Notes: generated by a model from the letters alone, not told the origin. A DNA stretch of 64,000 nt from Duncaniella muricolitica (GCA_025808375.1 CP061009.1:62001-126000), one strand, 5' to 3'; positions 24,688 through 34,204 are shown, counted from the first letter of the stretch. Numbers and translations: made by a program.

Positions 24688-25422
24688 TTAAGAGACTGCT
24701 TCATAGATGGTGCATACGCCCATGGTGAGTGGTATCGCGCGAGCCTGAGAGAATCCGGCCTCGAGCATTATGGCTGTCATGGTGTCGCCTTGCGGCACGG
24801 CTGCAATCGACTCGGGCAGATAGCTGTAGGCCCGCACATCTTTCGACACCAGGCGTCCGACTGTCGGGATGACATGGCGGGTGTAGAAGTTATATAGCGG
24901 TCTGACCATAGGCGATGTCGGTGTGGAGAGCTCGAGTATGACGGCCCGTCCTCCGGGACGGAGCACACGGTGCATCTCGCGATAGCCGGCCAGGAGGTCG
25001 GCAAAGTTGCGCACGCCGTAGGCACATGTCACCACGTCAAACGAGGCGTCGGTGAACGGCAGCAGCAGACAGTCGCCGATGCCGAGTGTCACCACTTCCT
25101 GCAAGCCCTCTTTAGCCACTTTGGCACGTCCGATTTCTATCATGCCTTCCGACAGGTCAACGCCGGTGACGGCTATGGGGTCGAGCTCGCGGGCCAGCTT
25201 GATGGCCAGGTCGCCCGTGCCGGTGGCTATGTCGAGAATATCGTCGTGCTGACAGTCACGCAGCAGTCTCACGGCTTTGTGTCGCCACAGTCGGTCGATG
25301 CCCATGGTCATGGCCCGGTTCATGAAATCATAAGCCGGGGCGATGCTGTCAAACATCTCGCGCACTTGCCGGGTCTTGTCGCCCGAGCCGTCGCCGTAAG
25401 GGGTGATGCGTTCTACGTCCAA
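24688..25422 (-). CDS. menG: Demethylmenaquinone methyltransferase
   Basis: A SAM-dependent C-methyltransferase performing the last step of menaquinone synthesis (UbiE/MenG family). It has 244 aa. Motifs are FDSIAPAYDFMNRAMTMGIDRLWR at the N-terminus, the SAM-binding DILDIATGTGDLA, GVDLSEGMIEIGR and VTCAYGVRNFADL. Bacteroidales use menaquinone rather than ubiquinone, so MenG is the likely role. It begins 6 bp after purC ends, so the two are clearly in one operon. Confidence 0.95.
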   Translation of the reverse strand: MDVERITPYGDGSGDKTRQVREMFDSIAPAYDFMNRAMTMGIDRLWRHKAVRLLRDCQHDDILDIATGTGDLAIKLARELDPIAVTGVDLSEGMIEIGRAKVAKEGLQEVVTLGIGDCLLLPFTDASFDVVTCAYGVRNFADLLAGYREMHRVLRPGGRAVILELSTPTSPMVRPLYNFYTRHVIPTVGRLVSKDVRAYSYLPESIAAVPQGDTMTAIMLEAGFSQARAIPLTMGVCTIYEAVS

Positions 25423-25428
25423 TTTGGA

Positions 25429-26376
25429 TTAGAGTTGATTGAGACAGTCGAGCACGTTTTTGGCAATGCGGTCCTCGAGGTGCTGCTCGGGAGCTTTCTC
25501 GAATTTCTTGCCTGTGATGTGCTCGTAGAGCTCGATGTAACGCTCCGAGACCTCCTCGCAGAAAGCGTCGGTCATCTCGGGCACCTGCTGGCCTTCCTTG
25601 CCCATGAATCCGTTGGCCATGAGCCATTCGCGTACAAACTCCTTGGAGAGCTGCTTCTGGGGCTCGCCTTTGGCCAGACGCTCCTCATAGCCTTCGGCAT
25701 AGAAGTAGCGTGACGAGTCGGGGGTGTGGATTTCGTCGATGAGTATCACCTTGCCGTCGCGCAGACCAAACTCATACTTGGTGTCGACGAGTATGAGGCC
25801 CTTCTCGGCGGCCATCTCCGAACCCTTCTTGAAGAGGGCGCGTGTGTAGGCGGCCATGGTGTCAAACTGCTCGGCGGTGACGATGCCCTGTGCGATGGCT
25901 TCCTCGCGCGAGATGTTCTCGTCGTGACCGGCGTCGGCCTTGGTGGTGGGGGTGATGATGGGCTCGGGGAAACGCTGGTTTTCAACCATTCCCTCGGGGA
26001 GTTTCACTCCGCAGAGCTCACGCATGCCGGCCTTGTATTCGCGCCACGCGCTGCCGGCGAGATAGCCGCGGATAATCATCTCGAGTTTCAGACCCTCGCA
26101 GCGGTAGCCTACGGTGACCATGGGGTCGGGCACGGCTATTTTCCAGTTGGGCACGAGGTCGGCGGTAGCGTCGAGCATGGATGCCGCTATCTGATTGAGA
26201 GCCTGTCCCTTGTAGGGGATGCCTTTGGGGAGGATTACGTCAAAGGCCGAGATGCGGTCGGTAGCGACCATTACCAGGAGGTCGTCGCCTATCGAATAGA
26301 CGTCACGTACTTTGCCATGATATACCGCCGTCTGGCCGGGGAAGTTAAATTCGGTATTAACCAGTGTTGTTGCCAT
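25429..26376 (-). CDS. purC: Phosphoribosylaminoimidazole-succinocarboxamide synthase
   Basis: SAICAR synthetase, which joins aspartate to CAIR with ATP in purine synthesis. It has 315 aa, the longer form found in Bacteroidota and eukaryote-like enzymes. Motifs include YHGKVRDVYSIGDDLLVMVATDRISAFD, LEMIIRGYLAGSAWREYK and LILVDTKYEFGLRDGKVILIDEIHTPDSSRY. It is first in the run purC-menG-DUF3467-cysS and has a -7 box at 26413-26406. Confidence 0.97.
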   Translation of the reverse strand: MATTLVNTEFNFPGQTAVYHGKVRDVYSIGDDLLVMVATDRISAFDVILPKGIPYKGQALNQIAASMLDATADLVPNWKIAVPDPMVTVGYRCEGLKLEMIIRGYLAGSAWREYKAGMRELCGVKLPEGMVENQRFPEPIITPTTKADAGHDENISREEAIAQGIVTAEQFDTMAAYTRALFKKGSEMAAEKGLILVDTKYEFGLRDGKVILIDEIHTPDSSRYFYAEGYEERLAKGEPQKQLSKEFVREWLMANGFMGKEGQQVPEMTDAFCEEVSERYIELYEHITGKKFEKAPEQHLEDRIAKNVLDCLNQL

Positions 26377-26405
26377 AATATATGCCGTAATAATTGATTT
26401 TAGGG

Positions 26406-26413
26406 CAAAATTA
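26406..26413 (-). promoter_or_regulatory. -7 box of the purC operon
   Basis: TAATTTTG on the minus strand, about 29 nt before the purC ATG. No clear TTTG at the -33 position. Confidence 0.45.
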
Positions 26414-26457
26414 CAAATTTCCGTTTTAATCTCCTAATTAAAACACCCTCTTATTAT

Positions 26458-27852
26458 CTATTCCTCTGCGGGTGTCTGATAGGCTCCGGGACGCGGGGCG
26501 GGGAGGCGCGGAGTGCCGTAGGGGTCGAGGACACTCTCGGGTGAGGTGAGCGACGAGTCGGCGTAGGTCAGGGCAGGGGAGTCGTGTTTCAGGCGGTAGT
26601 CGAAATAATATTCGTTACGCACGGTGGCATAGAGCGGGTCGGTGTCCCACAGGCAGTTGATGAAGTTGGCGTCGTCGGAGCCCTTGCTCTTGAGCACGCA
26701 TGAACGTAATGTAACGTCCGTGCCTGTGAAGTCGCCCACGGAGAGGTCGGTGCCGAGGCCGTAGACTATGCTGTTGGTAATCGAAGCCCGTAGATAGGCG
26801 AGGCCCGAGCCGTCGTCCGAATCGCGGTCATAGTGGTCAAACTGCACGATGGCTCCGCGCGGCGTGGTGAAGAGGTAATAATTGGCAAAGGTGCAGTGGT
26901 TGGCCAGCACATCGCCACCGTGCATCAGCATCGCGCCATAGGATGCCTCGGCCACTTCGCATCCATATAGCCTGACCTCGGCGTGACGGGTGGAGAGCGC
27001 GTAGCCGGCCGAGTTGCGCAGGCGGCAGTTGACCATGGTCGCGGCCGACAGGGAGTCGAGCGAGACGCCGCTGACAGTGTTGCGGACTGTGGTGTGTGAC
27101 AGCATGTTGCCGCGGCTCTCGGGCGCGAAGCGGAGACCGTTCCATTGCGAGGCCATGAGGTCAAACGATATGTCGCCCACCACGTTGTCGGTGCGGTCGC
27201 CGCTCAGCTCCACGTTGTGCTGAGGGGTGCCGTCACAGATGAGCGACCCGTACACGGTCATATAGGCTCCGTCATGAAAGTGCAGCCGCACGCCCGGGTC
27301 GAGGCGCAGTGTGGCTCCGGGAGCCACGACAAGCGAGTCGAATATCTGGTAAGGGTAGGTGGCGTCCCAAGTCTCGTCGGCCGTTATTTCGACCGCCTCG
27401 CGCCTGATTACGTCCTGGCCCCGCGCGGTGAGCACGACTGTCGAGCTGACACCGTTGGTGAGAAAATCGAGATGGCCGCGCACGTCCGAGGGCTGTGGCG
27501 ATGAGTTGACGGGGAGTGTGGCCTCGACAAACACATAGATGGAGTCGTTGGGGCGTATCTCGACGTCGGAAAACTGTGATCCGGCAAAGCCGTCGACATT
27601 CACGCGGAATGAGCCCTCGCGCCCTTCGCGGAGCGAGATGCTTGAGATGCTGAGTATCTTGTCGTGGCGGTTGTGCACCACAAACCGTGCCGTCGGTGTG
27701 GGCTGTCCGGTGAAGTAGGTGCCCATGTCGAGGGTGTCGACCGAAAACACCGGCTGCGACGATGCCGAGGTGGCATATCCGTCCTCTATACAGCTTTGGG
27801 ACGAGAGGAGTATAACGATGGCCGCAATGGCCGCATAGAGCTTTTTCATCAT
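26458..27852 (-). CDS. Lipoprotein with parallel beta-helix domain
   Basis: A 464-aa predicted lipoprotein with a signal peptide ending in a lipobox (LLSSQSC, Cys at about residue 20). Residues about 35-150 look like an Ig-like or ASH-type beta-sandwich (FSVDTLDMGTYFTGQPTPTARFVVHN). From about 170 to 400 there is a right-handed parallel beta-helix of the pectate-lyase-like fold (ISFDLMASQWNGLRFAPES, short repeats with LYGCEV and LRSCVL). No catalytic residues are evident, so it may bind rather than cleave glycans. It is the last gene of the sialidase operon. Confidence 0.8.
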   Translation of the reverse strand: MMKKLYAAIAAIVILLSSQSCIEDGYATSASSQPVFSVDTLDMGTYFTGQPTPTARFVVHNRHDKILSISSISLREGREGSFRVNVDGFAGSQFSDVEIRPNDSIYVFVEATLPVNSSPQPSDVRGHLDFLTNGVSSTVVLTARGQDVIRREAVEITADETWDATYPYQIFDSLVVAPGATLRLDPGVRLHFHDGAYMTVYGSLICDGTPQHNVELSGDRTDNVVGDISFDLMASQWNGLRFAPESRGNMLSHTTVRNTVSGVSLDSLSAATMVNCRLRNSAGYALSTRHAEVRLYGCEVAEASYGAMLMHGGDVLANHCTFANYYLFTTPRGAIVQFDHYDRDSDDGSGLAYLRASITNSIVYGLGTDLSVGDFTGTDVTLRSCVLKSKGSDDANFINCLWDTDPLYATVRNEYYFDYRLKHDSPALTYADSSLTSPESVLDPYGTPRLPAPRPGAYQTPAEE

Positions 27853-27897
27853 AATCTTAACAACGTGAAAAAGCCTTGTTTAGTATATCCTGAGGCG

Positions 27898-29064
27898 TCA
27901 GTGTGCGGCTTTACGATGGCCTACTATCTCCGAGGCGGGAATCCTTGTGTAACATATGCGGTAGCCGTCGTTGACAGCCGGATCGTCGGGGTTGGCTGCC
28001 TCCTCGGTCAATATGCCTACGGAGCCGTCGGGGAGCACTGTCATTGACGAGTAGGCCGACGCACCGCGGGCCACCCGGCGGGTCGGGGTCCATGTGGCTC
28101 CGTTGTCGCGGCTGACAAATATGGTGACGTTGTGGCGTGAGCCGCCTGTAGGCAGCGAGTGCAGCAGCAGGTCGTGGCCGTCGTGAGTGTAGCGTATGAA
28201 GTCGCCGTTGCAGGCCGGGTCGGGCAGTGTGACTATCTGTCGCGGGGAGCTCCAGGTAACACCGTTGTCGGTCGAGCGCGAAAATAGTCTGCACATGCGC
28301 CTTCGGTCTCTGATGCTGGTGATGAGTGTGCCGTCGGCTGTCTGGGCTATCTTTGACTCGTCGCCGTCGGTGGTCGTAGGTGTGGCCGACACATGCCATG
28401 TGTGGCCTCCGTCATCGCTGTAGACGGCATAACAGGTGAACTGCTCCACCCCTTCGCGACGTGTGACCAGAACAAACATTATGCGTCCGTCGCTCAACTG
28501 TACGGCCCGGCCCGAAGAGGCAAACGCGCTGTTGCACTTTATGGGTTGCGAGCCTTCGGGGTCGCAGGTGAGTATCTGGTCATTTATGCTCACGGGGGGC
28601 TTCCACGTAAGTCCGCCGTCGCTGCTGCGTGACACGCATATCTCTCCCGGGGTCGGAAGCCACAGGCCTTGGCCGTGGGTGGAGATGACTATCAGGTCGC
28701 CGCTGTTGCGGTCGCATACAAGGGCCGGGTCGCCGTAACCGCCGATGGAGTCGTGACGGGCCACGGTGATATATTCGCTCCAGGAGCGTCCGCCGTCAGT
28801 GCTGCGCCGACACACCACGTCGATGTCGTTGGGCAGGTCGGCGATGTTGTTGATGCGCTTGTCGGCCACGCTCACAAGTGAGCCGTCGTTGAGAGTTACG
28901 ATGGCCGGAATACGGTAAAACCGCGAGCCGTAATCGCCGGGCTCATACACGACGGAGCGTATGACTTCATTGTCGTTGTCGCCGTTTCCGATAGCATAGA
29001 CCGGCATGACAGCAGCCAGCAGCGGCAATGAGGCGAGCAGTAATTTTTTCGGGAGGAGTGTCAT
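27898..29064 (-). CDS. Exo-alpha-sialidase, glycoside hydrolase family 33
   Basis: Cleaves terminal sialic acids from host glycoconjugates; exported, with an N-terminal signal peptide (to about residue 25). It has 388 aa. The FRIP-type motif is YRIPAIVTL, and five Asp boxes are visible: RSTDGGRSWS, RSSDGGLTWK, SDDGGHTWH, RSTDNGVTWS and SRDNGATWT. The probable Tyr nucleophile region is GASAYSSMTVLPDG and the Glu partner lies upstream in the fold. It overlaps the preceding DUF4369 lipoprotein gene by 4 bp (ATGA), so the two are translationally coupled. Confidence 0.93.
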   Translation of the reverse strand: MTLLPKKLLLASLPLLAAVMPVYAIGNGDNDNEVIRSVVYEPGDYGSRFYRIPAIVTLNDGSLVSVADKRINNIADLPNDIDVVCRRSTDGGRSWSEYITVARHDSIGGYGDPALVCDRNSGDLIVISTHGQGLWLPTPGEICVSRSSDGGLTWKPPVSINDQILTCDPEGSQPIKCNSAFASSGRAVQLSDGRIMFVLVTRREGVEQFTCYAVYSDDGGHTWHVSATPTTTDGDESKIAQTADGTLITSIRDRRRMCRLFSRSTDNGVTWSSPRQIVTLPDPACNGDFIRYTHDGHDLLLHSLPTGGSRHNVTIFVSRDNGATWTPTRRVARGASAYSSMTVLPDGSVGILTEEAANPDDPAVNDGYRICYTRIPASEIVGHRKAAH

Positions 29065-30149
29065 CGGGTGGTTTCGGGTGTTATTGAGTCGGTAGTGGCC
29101 TTGATGGTATCGGCGGGGGCTTTTTGAGGCATACGCGAGCGTATCAGCCTGTCGGCCTCATAGGCCGATGTGCCTCGGTAGAGCTGCGCTCCGGAGCTGT
29201 CGGCCACGATGTAGAAGGGGGTGCGTGGTATGGCCAGACGGCGTATCTCCCGGCCCGAGGTCGAGCCGGGGGCCCAGGCCTGATACCAGTTGATGCTGTC
29301 GCCTTTGGAGTAAGCATGCCACATGGCCGAGTCGGGGGCCACCGAGATTTCAATAATCTTGAGTCTGCGCTGCGACAAGGCGCGCCGCAGCGAGCGCAGA
29401 CGGGCAGTGATGCTGTCGGGGCGGGCGGCGTCGCTGAACATCAGCAGCGAGTAGCTCTGCATGCTCGGTACATATCTCACTATGGTGTCGTGGCCGAGCG
29501 AATCGAGTCCGGTGCGGAGCGTAAACGATTTGACATCGCCACGGGCCGAGGTGGTCACCTGTTCGCCCACGGTCGAGGCATAGGCCGATGCGAGCAGGGC
29601 GGGGCGCGCCTCGGGGGCTATCTCGTTGAGCAGCGAGTCGGCCAGCAGTTCGTGGCCCGCCGCGCGAAACTGTGTCACCATGAGCAGAGTCGAAGCCATG
29701 CTCGCGGGGTTGGAGCGGACGGCCTCGGTGATGAGGCGGTTGACCTCGCTGTCCGAGCCGTGGGCGAGTATCGAGTCGTGTTGGGCCACAAAGGCGGCAT
29801 AGTCGCGCGAGGCGTCCTGGCCCGTCACTTTAAGCGACGACGGGTCGCCGAGCTTCATCTTGACCTTCAGACGGTCGCCGTCCGAGGCCACGCAGCTCCA
29901 CAGGCGCGAGCCATCGAGCGCGAACACTTCCACCAGTGTCGGCTGGGAGGATGTGCCTTTAAGTTCCACCTTCCCGTCGACCGGGTGAAACGAGGCGCGC
30001 GACACTCCGCCGCGGGTCATATATACCATCTCGAGGCCTCGTGTGTCGAGCCCCTCGATTTCGCATTTGATTACAAACCCCTCCTCGCCGCCACAGGCCG
30101 TTACGGCCAGCAGCACGATAAATAACAGTATGGTGAAAATTTTTCTCAT
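29061..30149 (-). CDS. DUF4369 lipoprotein with degenerate thioredoxin-like domain
   Basis: A 362-aa predicted lipoprotein (lipobox LLAVTAC, Cys at about residue 19). The N-terminal part (residues 25-115) matches DUF4369 (FVIKCEIEGLDTRGLEMVYM). The C-terminal 130 residues resemble the thioredoxin-like half of TlpA-type Bacteroidota lipoproteins (IIEISVAPDSAMWHAY, PRTPFYIVADSSGAQLYRG). The CxxC redox pair is absent, since the active-site loop reads AWAPGSTSGREI, so disulfide chemistry is unlikely. It is the first gene of the sialidase operon, with its own promoter at 30212-30181. Confidence 0.78.
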   Translation of the reverse strand: MRKIFTILLFIVLLAVTACGGEEGFVIKCEIEGLDTRGLEMVYMTRGGVSRASFHPVDGKVELKGTSSQPTLVEVFALDGSRLWSCVASDGDRLKVKMKLGDPSSLKVTGQDASRDYAAFVAQHDSILAHGSDSEVNRLITEAVRSNPASMASTLLMVTQFRAAGHELLADSLLNEIAPEARPALLASAYASTVGEQVTTSARGDVKSFTLRTGLDSLGHDTIVRYVPSMQSYSLLMFSDAARPDSITARLRSLRRALSQRRLKIIEISVAPDSAMWHAYSKGDSINWYQAWAPGSTSGREIRRLAIPRTPFYIVADSSGAQLYRGTSAYEADRLIRSRMPQKAPADTIKATTDSITPETTR

Positions 30150-30180
30150 CGCGGTTGTGCGGATTATCTGAAACTATTGG

Positions 30181-30212
30181 CAAAAGTAGACAATTTTTTC
30201 ACTTACTGCCAA
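30181..30212 (-). promoter_or_regulatory. Bacteroidota promoter of the sialidase operon
   Basis: Minus strand: TTGG at 30212-30209, a 20-nt spacer and TACTTTTG at 30188-30181, about 31 nt before the ATG at 30149. Confidence 0.6.
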
Positions 30213-30231
30213 CTTATTTAGCGGTTTTGCG

Positions 30232-30239
30232 TAATTTTG
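30232..30239 (+). promoter_or_regulatory. -7 box of the phospholipase A gene
   Basis: TAATTTTG, 20 nt before the ATG at 30260. It is divergent from the sialidase-operon promoter. Confidence 0.45.
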
Positions 30240-30259
30240 CATCACAATCACTCACAACA

Positions 30260-31111
30260 ATGAATCTCATCACCCGTCTGCTTCTGCTCACGATATCGTT
30301 GACCGTGCTGTCGGCCCCGCGCGCTGCGGCTCAGATAGTCAACATCGAGCCTGAAGCCCCCGTCAATTCCGACAGCATACGCCGGGCATTTGACTCGGGG
30401 CCTTATTTCGGTCTTTACAAGGACAATTATTTTATCTTCGGATGTCCCGTCGGACAGCATATATCCAAGACCAACACTAATATAAAGTTTCAGATTTCCA
30501 TCGCGCAGCGTCTCACCAAGAGTACGCTCCCGCTGGGCACCTATCTGTTTCTGTTCTATTCCCAGAAGTGTTTCTGGAATGTGCTCGAGAACTCCATGCC
30601 CATGACCGATCTGAATTTCAATCCGGGCATCGGTCTGACCAAACCGCTCTTTGTGCGCAACCGTTTTGTCGGCAAGGTCAATCTCATACTCGAGCATGAG
30701 TCAAACGGCCGCGACGGCACCGCCTCGCGCTCGTGGAACCGTGTCTCGCTCGGCGGAAGCATCATGATCGACCCGCAGATCACGGTGCACGGCAAATTCT
30801 GGATACCTATAATCGACGGCATGGAGAACAAGGACATACTCGACTATTGCGGCATCTATCAGATAGGCACCTCGTTTACCACGCGCAACGAGCGGTTTGG
30901 CGCGGCCGTGACGCTGGTCAAGCGCAAGGGCTGGCGGCTCAACTATAACACCATCATCGAGCTCAACTATCGCATTTTCAAGCGCGACAACCAGTATCTC
31001 TTCCTCCAGTATTATAACGGCTATGGCGAGGGTCTTCTCGCCTACAAGGAGTTTCACTCCACCATCCGCATCGGCCTCGGCATCAAGCCCCGCCTGTTCA
31101 GCGATTATTAG
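30260..31111 (+). CDS. pldA: Outer membrane phospholipase A (OMPLA)
   Basis: An outer-membrane beta-barrel that hydrolyses phospholipids that have reached the outer leaflet. It has 283 aa, including a signal peptide ending near AAAQ (residue 25). The catalytic motif EHESNGRDGTASRSWNR holds His146 and Ser148, matching the HxSNG...SRSWNR signature of PldA. Alternating hydrophobic strands continue to the C-terminal aromatic residue (LFSDY). The ATG at 30260 follows a -7 box and starts a good signal peptide; an upstream extension would be translated through the promoter. Confidence 0.9.
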   Translation: MNLITRLLLLTISLTVLSAPRAAAQIVNIEPEAPVNSDSIRRAFDSGPYFGLYKDNYFIFGCPVGQHISKTNTNIKFQISIAQRLTKSTLPLGTYLFLFYSQKCFWNVLENSMPMTDLNFNPGIGLTKPLFVRNRFVGKVNLILEHESNGRDGTASRSWNRVSLGGSIMIDPQITVHGKFWIPIIDGMENKDILDYCGIYQIGTSFTTRNERFGAAVTLVKRKGWRLNYNTIIELNYRIFKRDNQYLFLQYYNGYGEGLLAYKEFHSTIRIGLGIKPRLFSDY

Positions 31112-31125
31112 AGGGCATTTAATAA

Positions 31126-31183
31126 CACAAGTGAAAGCCGGAGTTCCATATCCATGAGGAAGGAACTCCGGCTTTCACTTGTG
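31126..31183. terminator. Bidirectional hairpin between pldA and the CbiK-like gene
   Basis: Perfect 22-bp arms (31126-31147 and 31162-31183) with a 14-nt loop, between convergent genes, followed by TTTT on the plus strand. Confidence 0.85.
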
Positions 31184-31203
31184 GCTTTTAATGACGCAAT
31201 TTC

Positions 31204-32028
31204 TTATTTATCAATCATTTCTTTGATTCTGTCGATGTAGATAGCTCGGATGGCGGGAGTTTCACCCAGTCCCTGCATTATTACTTCGGTAGAGTATCCG
31301 GCCTTGCGCATAGTATCGGCATATTCTCCGGCTATATCGCGTTTGGTATGGTTACCGCATACGAGAAGCAAGGGTATGAGCCTGACTTTCTTGATTTTTT
31401 TGTCTTTGGCGAGTTGGGCAAGTGTCGATTGAACTGTCGGATAGCCTTCGATTGTACTTACATGATAAGTACAGTCAGCATCAGCGGCGACACCAAGCAT
31501 ATTGTCGAGCTGGCAATAGGTGGCTGTGCCCGGCAGAAGATTACCGTGACCCACATATACGACAGCTTCGTTTTTGTCACATGGTTGGTCAAGGAGTATT
31601 CGTGTGACAGTCTGGCAGTCATCGGGTGTGTATAGGAGTGGGCGGCCGGTTACGGCGAGACGGAAGAACGGAGCCGTCTGCTCAACGCTGCGTCTCACCT
31701 CTGCCATCTCTGTGCCGTCGATAAGAGTCGTGCTCTGCACATATACACTATCATAACCTTCAGCCCGCAGACGCAGCAATGCGTCGACAGGAGAGTCGGA
31801 GCTGATGCCGCGTCGGGCAAGAGAGCGGCGTACGACCGGGGAAATGTAGGCCTCCCTGACTTCATAGTCGGGAAATGCCTGTCGCACCTCTTCGGTAATA
31901 ATGCTGATGGTCTTGGCTCTGGTAGAGTCATCTGAACTTCCATAATGTGCGACGAGTATCGCACTCTTGGCCGCAGCCCCAAGGCTGAGGGCTATGAGGG
32001 CCATTATGAAAATAAAACTGCGTTTCAT
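31204..32028 (-). CDS. cbiK: Exported CbiK-type sirohydrochlorin/tetrapyrrole metal chelatase
   Basis: A 274-aa class II chelatase of the CbiK family, normally inserting cobalt or iron into sirohydrochlorin. It carries an N-terminal signal peptide (MKRSFIFIMALIALSLGAAA), so it should act in the periplasm, like the exported CbiK of Desulfovibrio. Active-site histidines are expected in YVGHGNLLPG and CGNHTKRDIAGEYA, and both are present. Its start lies 3 bp after the TonB receptor frame ends, so the two form one operon and probably handle an imported tetrapyrrole. Whether it inserts or removes metal is unknown. Confidence 0.85.
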   Translation of the reverse strand: MKRSFIFIMALIALSLGAAAKSAILVAHYGSSDDSTRAKTISIITEEVRQAFPDYEVREAYISPVVRRSLARRGISSDSPVDALLRLRAEGYDSVYVQSTTLIDGTEMAEVRRSVEQTAPFFRLAVTGRPLLYTPDDCQTVTRILLDQPCDKNEAVVYVGHGNLLPGTATYCQLDNMLGVAADADCTYHVSTIEGYPTVQSTLAQLAKDKKIKKVRLIPLLLVCGNHTKRDIAGEYADTMRKAGYSTEVIMQGLGETPAIRAIYIDRIKEMIDK

Positions 32029-32031
32029 GAT

Positions 32032-34089
32032 TTATTTGAAGTTAAGCGCGAGGCTGATTACTACTGAGCGACCGGGCGAGTAGAGCGCGAAATTGCTGTT
32101 GAGCGGCCGGTTGTCGCGGCGGTTGAAAATGTTGTCCACACCTATGCCGGGGGTGAGGGTATAGTTGCGGAAACAACTGAATGTGTGACGTGTGGTCAGA
32201 TTCCACAGGCCGTATCCGGGAGCATTGCCGTCGGCATCGCCCGGATAGTAGGTGCGCGACTGCATGCGGCTGTTGAGGTTGACATTGAGTTTATAGAAAC
32301 CCCATGTGTGGAAATAGTTGGCGGTGAAGGTGCCTGAGTGTACCACACTGCGGTTGAGTCGCTGCCAGGAGCCGTCATCGTTGAGACCGCGGCCATGGGC
32401 GTAGGTGTAGTTGGCACTCAGTTGTAGCCCGCGACACGGCGTCGCGCTGAGATTGATTTCAAATCCTTTTACGTTGGCCTTGTTAAAATTGTAATACTCC
32501 TTGATGCTAAGGCGCGAGGTGTTTATGTCATCTATTTCGGGAAACTCCTGACGTAGTGCGTCCTGCTGCTACGTATTCATGTCGTTAAACTTGGTTGAGG
32601 CCGAGGTGACCATGTGTTTTACAAAGTTGACATAACCGGTCACGGCTGCCGAGAAGCATGATGTGCGATATTCAAGGTTGAGCGAAGCATAGTTGCTTGT
32701 CTCGGGACGCAGGTCTCTGTTACCGAATGTGATGGTGTAGCGGCTGCCCATAGGTTTGAGCATATGGTAATACATCTCGTCGATACCTGGCGCGCGATAA
32801 CCCATCGCATATGTACCGCGCACATTGAAGTCGCCGATATTATACATGAGAGCCACTTTTGGAGTCACACGGCCGCCTATCGACTGGTGGTTGTCATAAC
32901 GTACTCCGGCAATGCCTGTGAAATGGTCCCAGAGGCGATGTTCATGCTGGGCATATATTGAGTAGGTATAGAGACCTTTGTCGAGATCGGAGTCGGGGCG
33001 GATCAGTGTCTCGTGACGATAGTCGGCTCCGATTACGGTGTTGCTGTTGTCAGTGAAGTTGAAGAGTCCGCGCAACTCGGCTTCGTGATATTTCTGTCGC
33101 TTGGTCTTCTGATAATCGCCCGGCAGATAGTCGCCCGACTCTACCATATATTTGTAATACTGGCCGTAGGTGCGGCCCGAGTAGTCAAATTTAAGACTGC
33201 CAAGCGCGCCGAGACGGTAGGAGGCTCCGGCTCCCCACGTGTAGCTCTCGTAGAAATTATTGTATTTTGAACCGCCGGTTATGTTCTCTCGCACTACAGG
33301 CCGGTCGAGACACTTGTTGTAATATGTTCCCTCAGCGTAGACCGACAGGCGTTCGTCGTGGTCGTAGGTGAACCGCTGGGTGAGATTGTTGGACGTATAA
33401 CCAAGCGAAAGCTGAGATAGGGTCTCTACGAGTTCGTCGCCGTCATCGGTGAGATTGGAATTCTGCCATCCGTCGGAGTGGCTGTAATTGTAGCCGGTGA
33501 ACGAGCCGACTTTGCCGGCGTTGAGCGACAGATTGAGACTTTGGTCAAATCGGTTTTTGCTGGTGTATCGGCTGTCGGAGTTGAATTGAGAGTCATCGGT
33601 CGGATTGTTGAGTATGATGTTGATTACACCACCGACGGCATCCGAGCCGTAGAGGGTCGAGGCTGCTCCGTTGAGTACTTCGATACGTTTGATGTTGTGT
33701 ATGTCAATCTGGCTCAGGTCGATGTTGCCGCTGATGTCGCCTACAAGTTTCTTGCCGTTTACGAGCACTAACACATGGCTGTTGGTCAGACCGTTCATCC
33801 TTAGATATGAGCCCATGGCATTGGGCGAGAATGAGAGTGATGGCACCATCATGGTCAGAGCCTCCTGCAGACCGTTCACTCCGGCAGCCTCAATCTCGTG
33901 GGCTGTTATGACTTCGACCGGCACCGGTGTGTTTTTGAGACGCTGATGCATGCCTGTACCTGTCACTACTACTGGGTTGAGGTCATAGCCCAACGAGTCG
34001 GTATATTGTATCGTGGTAGGGTTGGAGGACGCGTTAGCCTGTTGGGCTAATGCTCCGATCAGGAGAGCGGTGAGAGTTTTGTGATACAT
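32032..34089 (-). pseudogene. TonB-dependent receptor interrupted by one in-frame amber stop
   Basis: An outer-membrane receptor of about 685 aa, with a signal peptide (ending near QANAS), a plug domain (NPVVVTGTGMHQRLKNTPVPVEVI, LYGSDAVGGVINIIL) and a 22-strand-type barrel ending in VISLALNFK. YRAPGIDEM and NRDLRPETS resemble the motifs of HmuR-type heme receptors. A single TAG at 32571-32569 (codon 507) breaks it. The frame continues without shift to the normal C-terminal strand and carries no other stop. A CAG to TAG change is likely because CAG CAG follows. It may be a young null allele, a sequencing error or a read-through codon. Confidence 0.85.
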
Positions 34090-34172
34090 GTGTGATAATA
34101 TGATTGATGATTGATTTGTAAGCCTGAAGACAGGCGGTTTTTGAGACGTGATTTACAACAAATATCCGGCTG

Positions 34173-34204
34173 CAAAATTACGTCGGCTCCATCTCTACGG
34201 CAAT
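34173..34204 (-). promoter_or_regulatory. Promoter of the TonB receptor-chelatase operon
   Basis: Minus strand: ATTG at about 34204-34201, a 20-nt spacer and TAATTTTG at 34180-34173. Confidence 0.55.
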
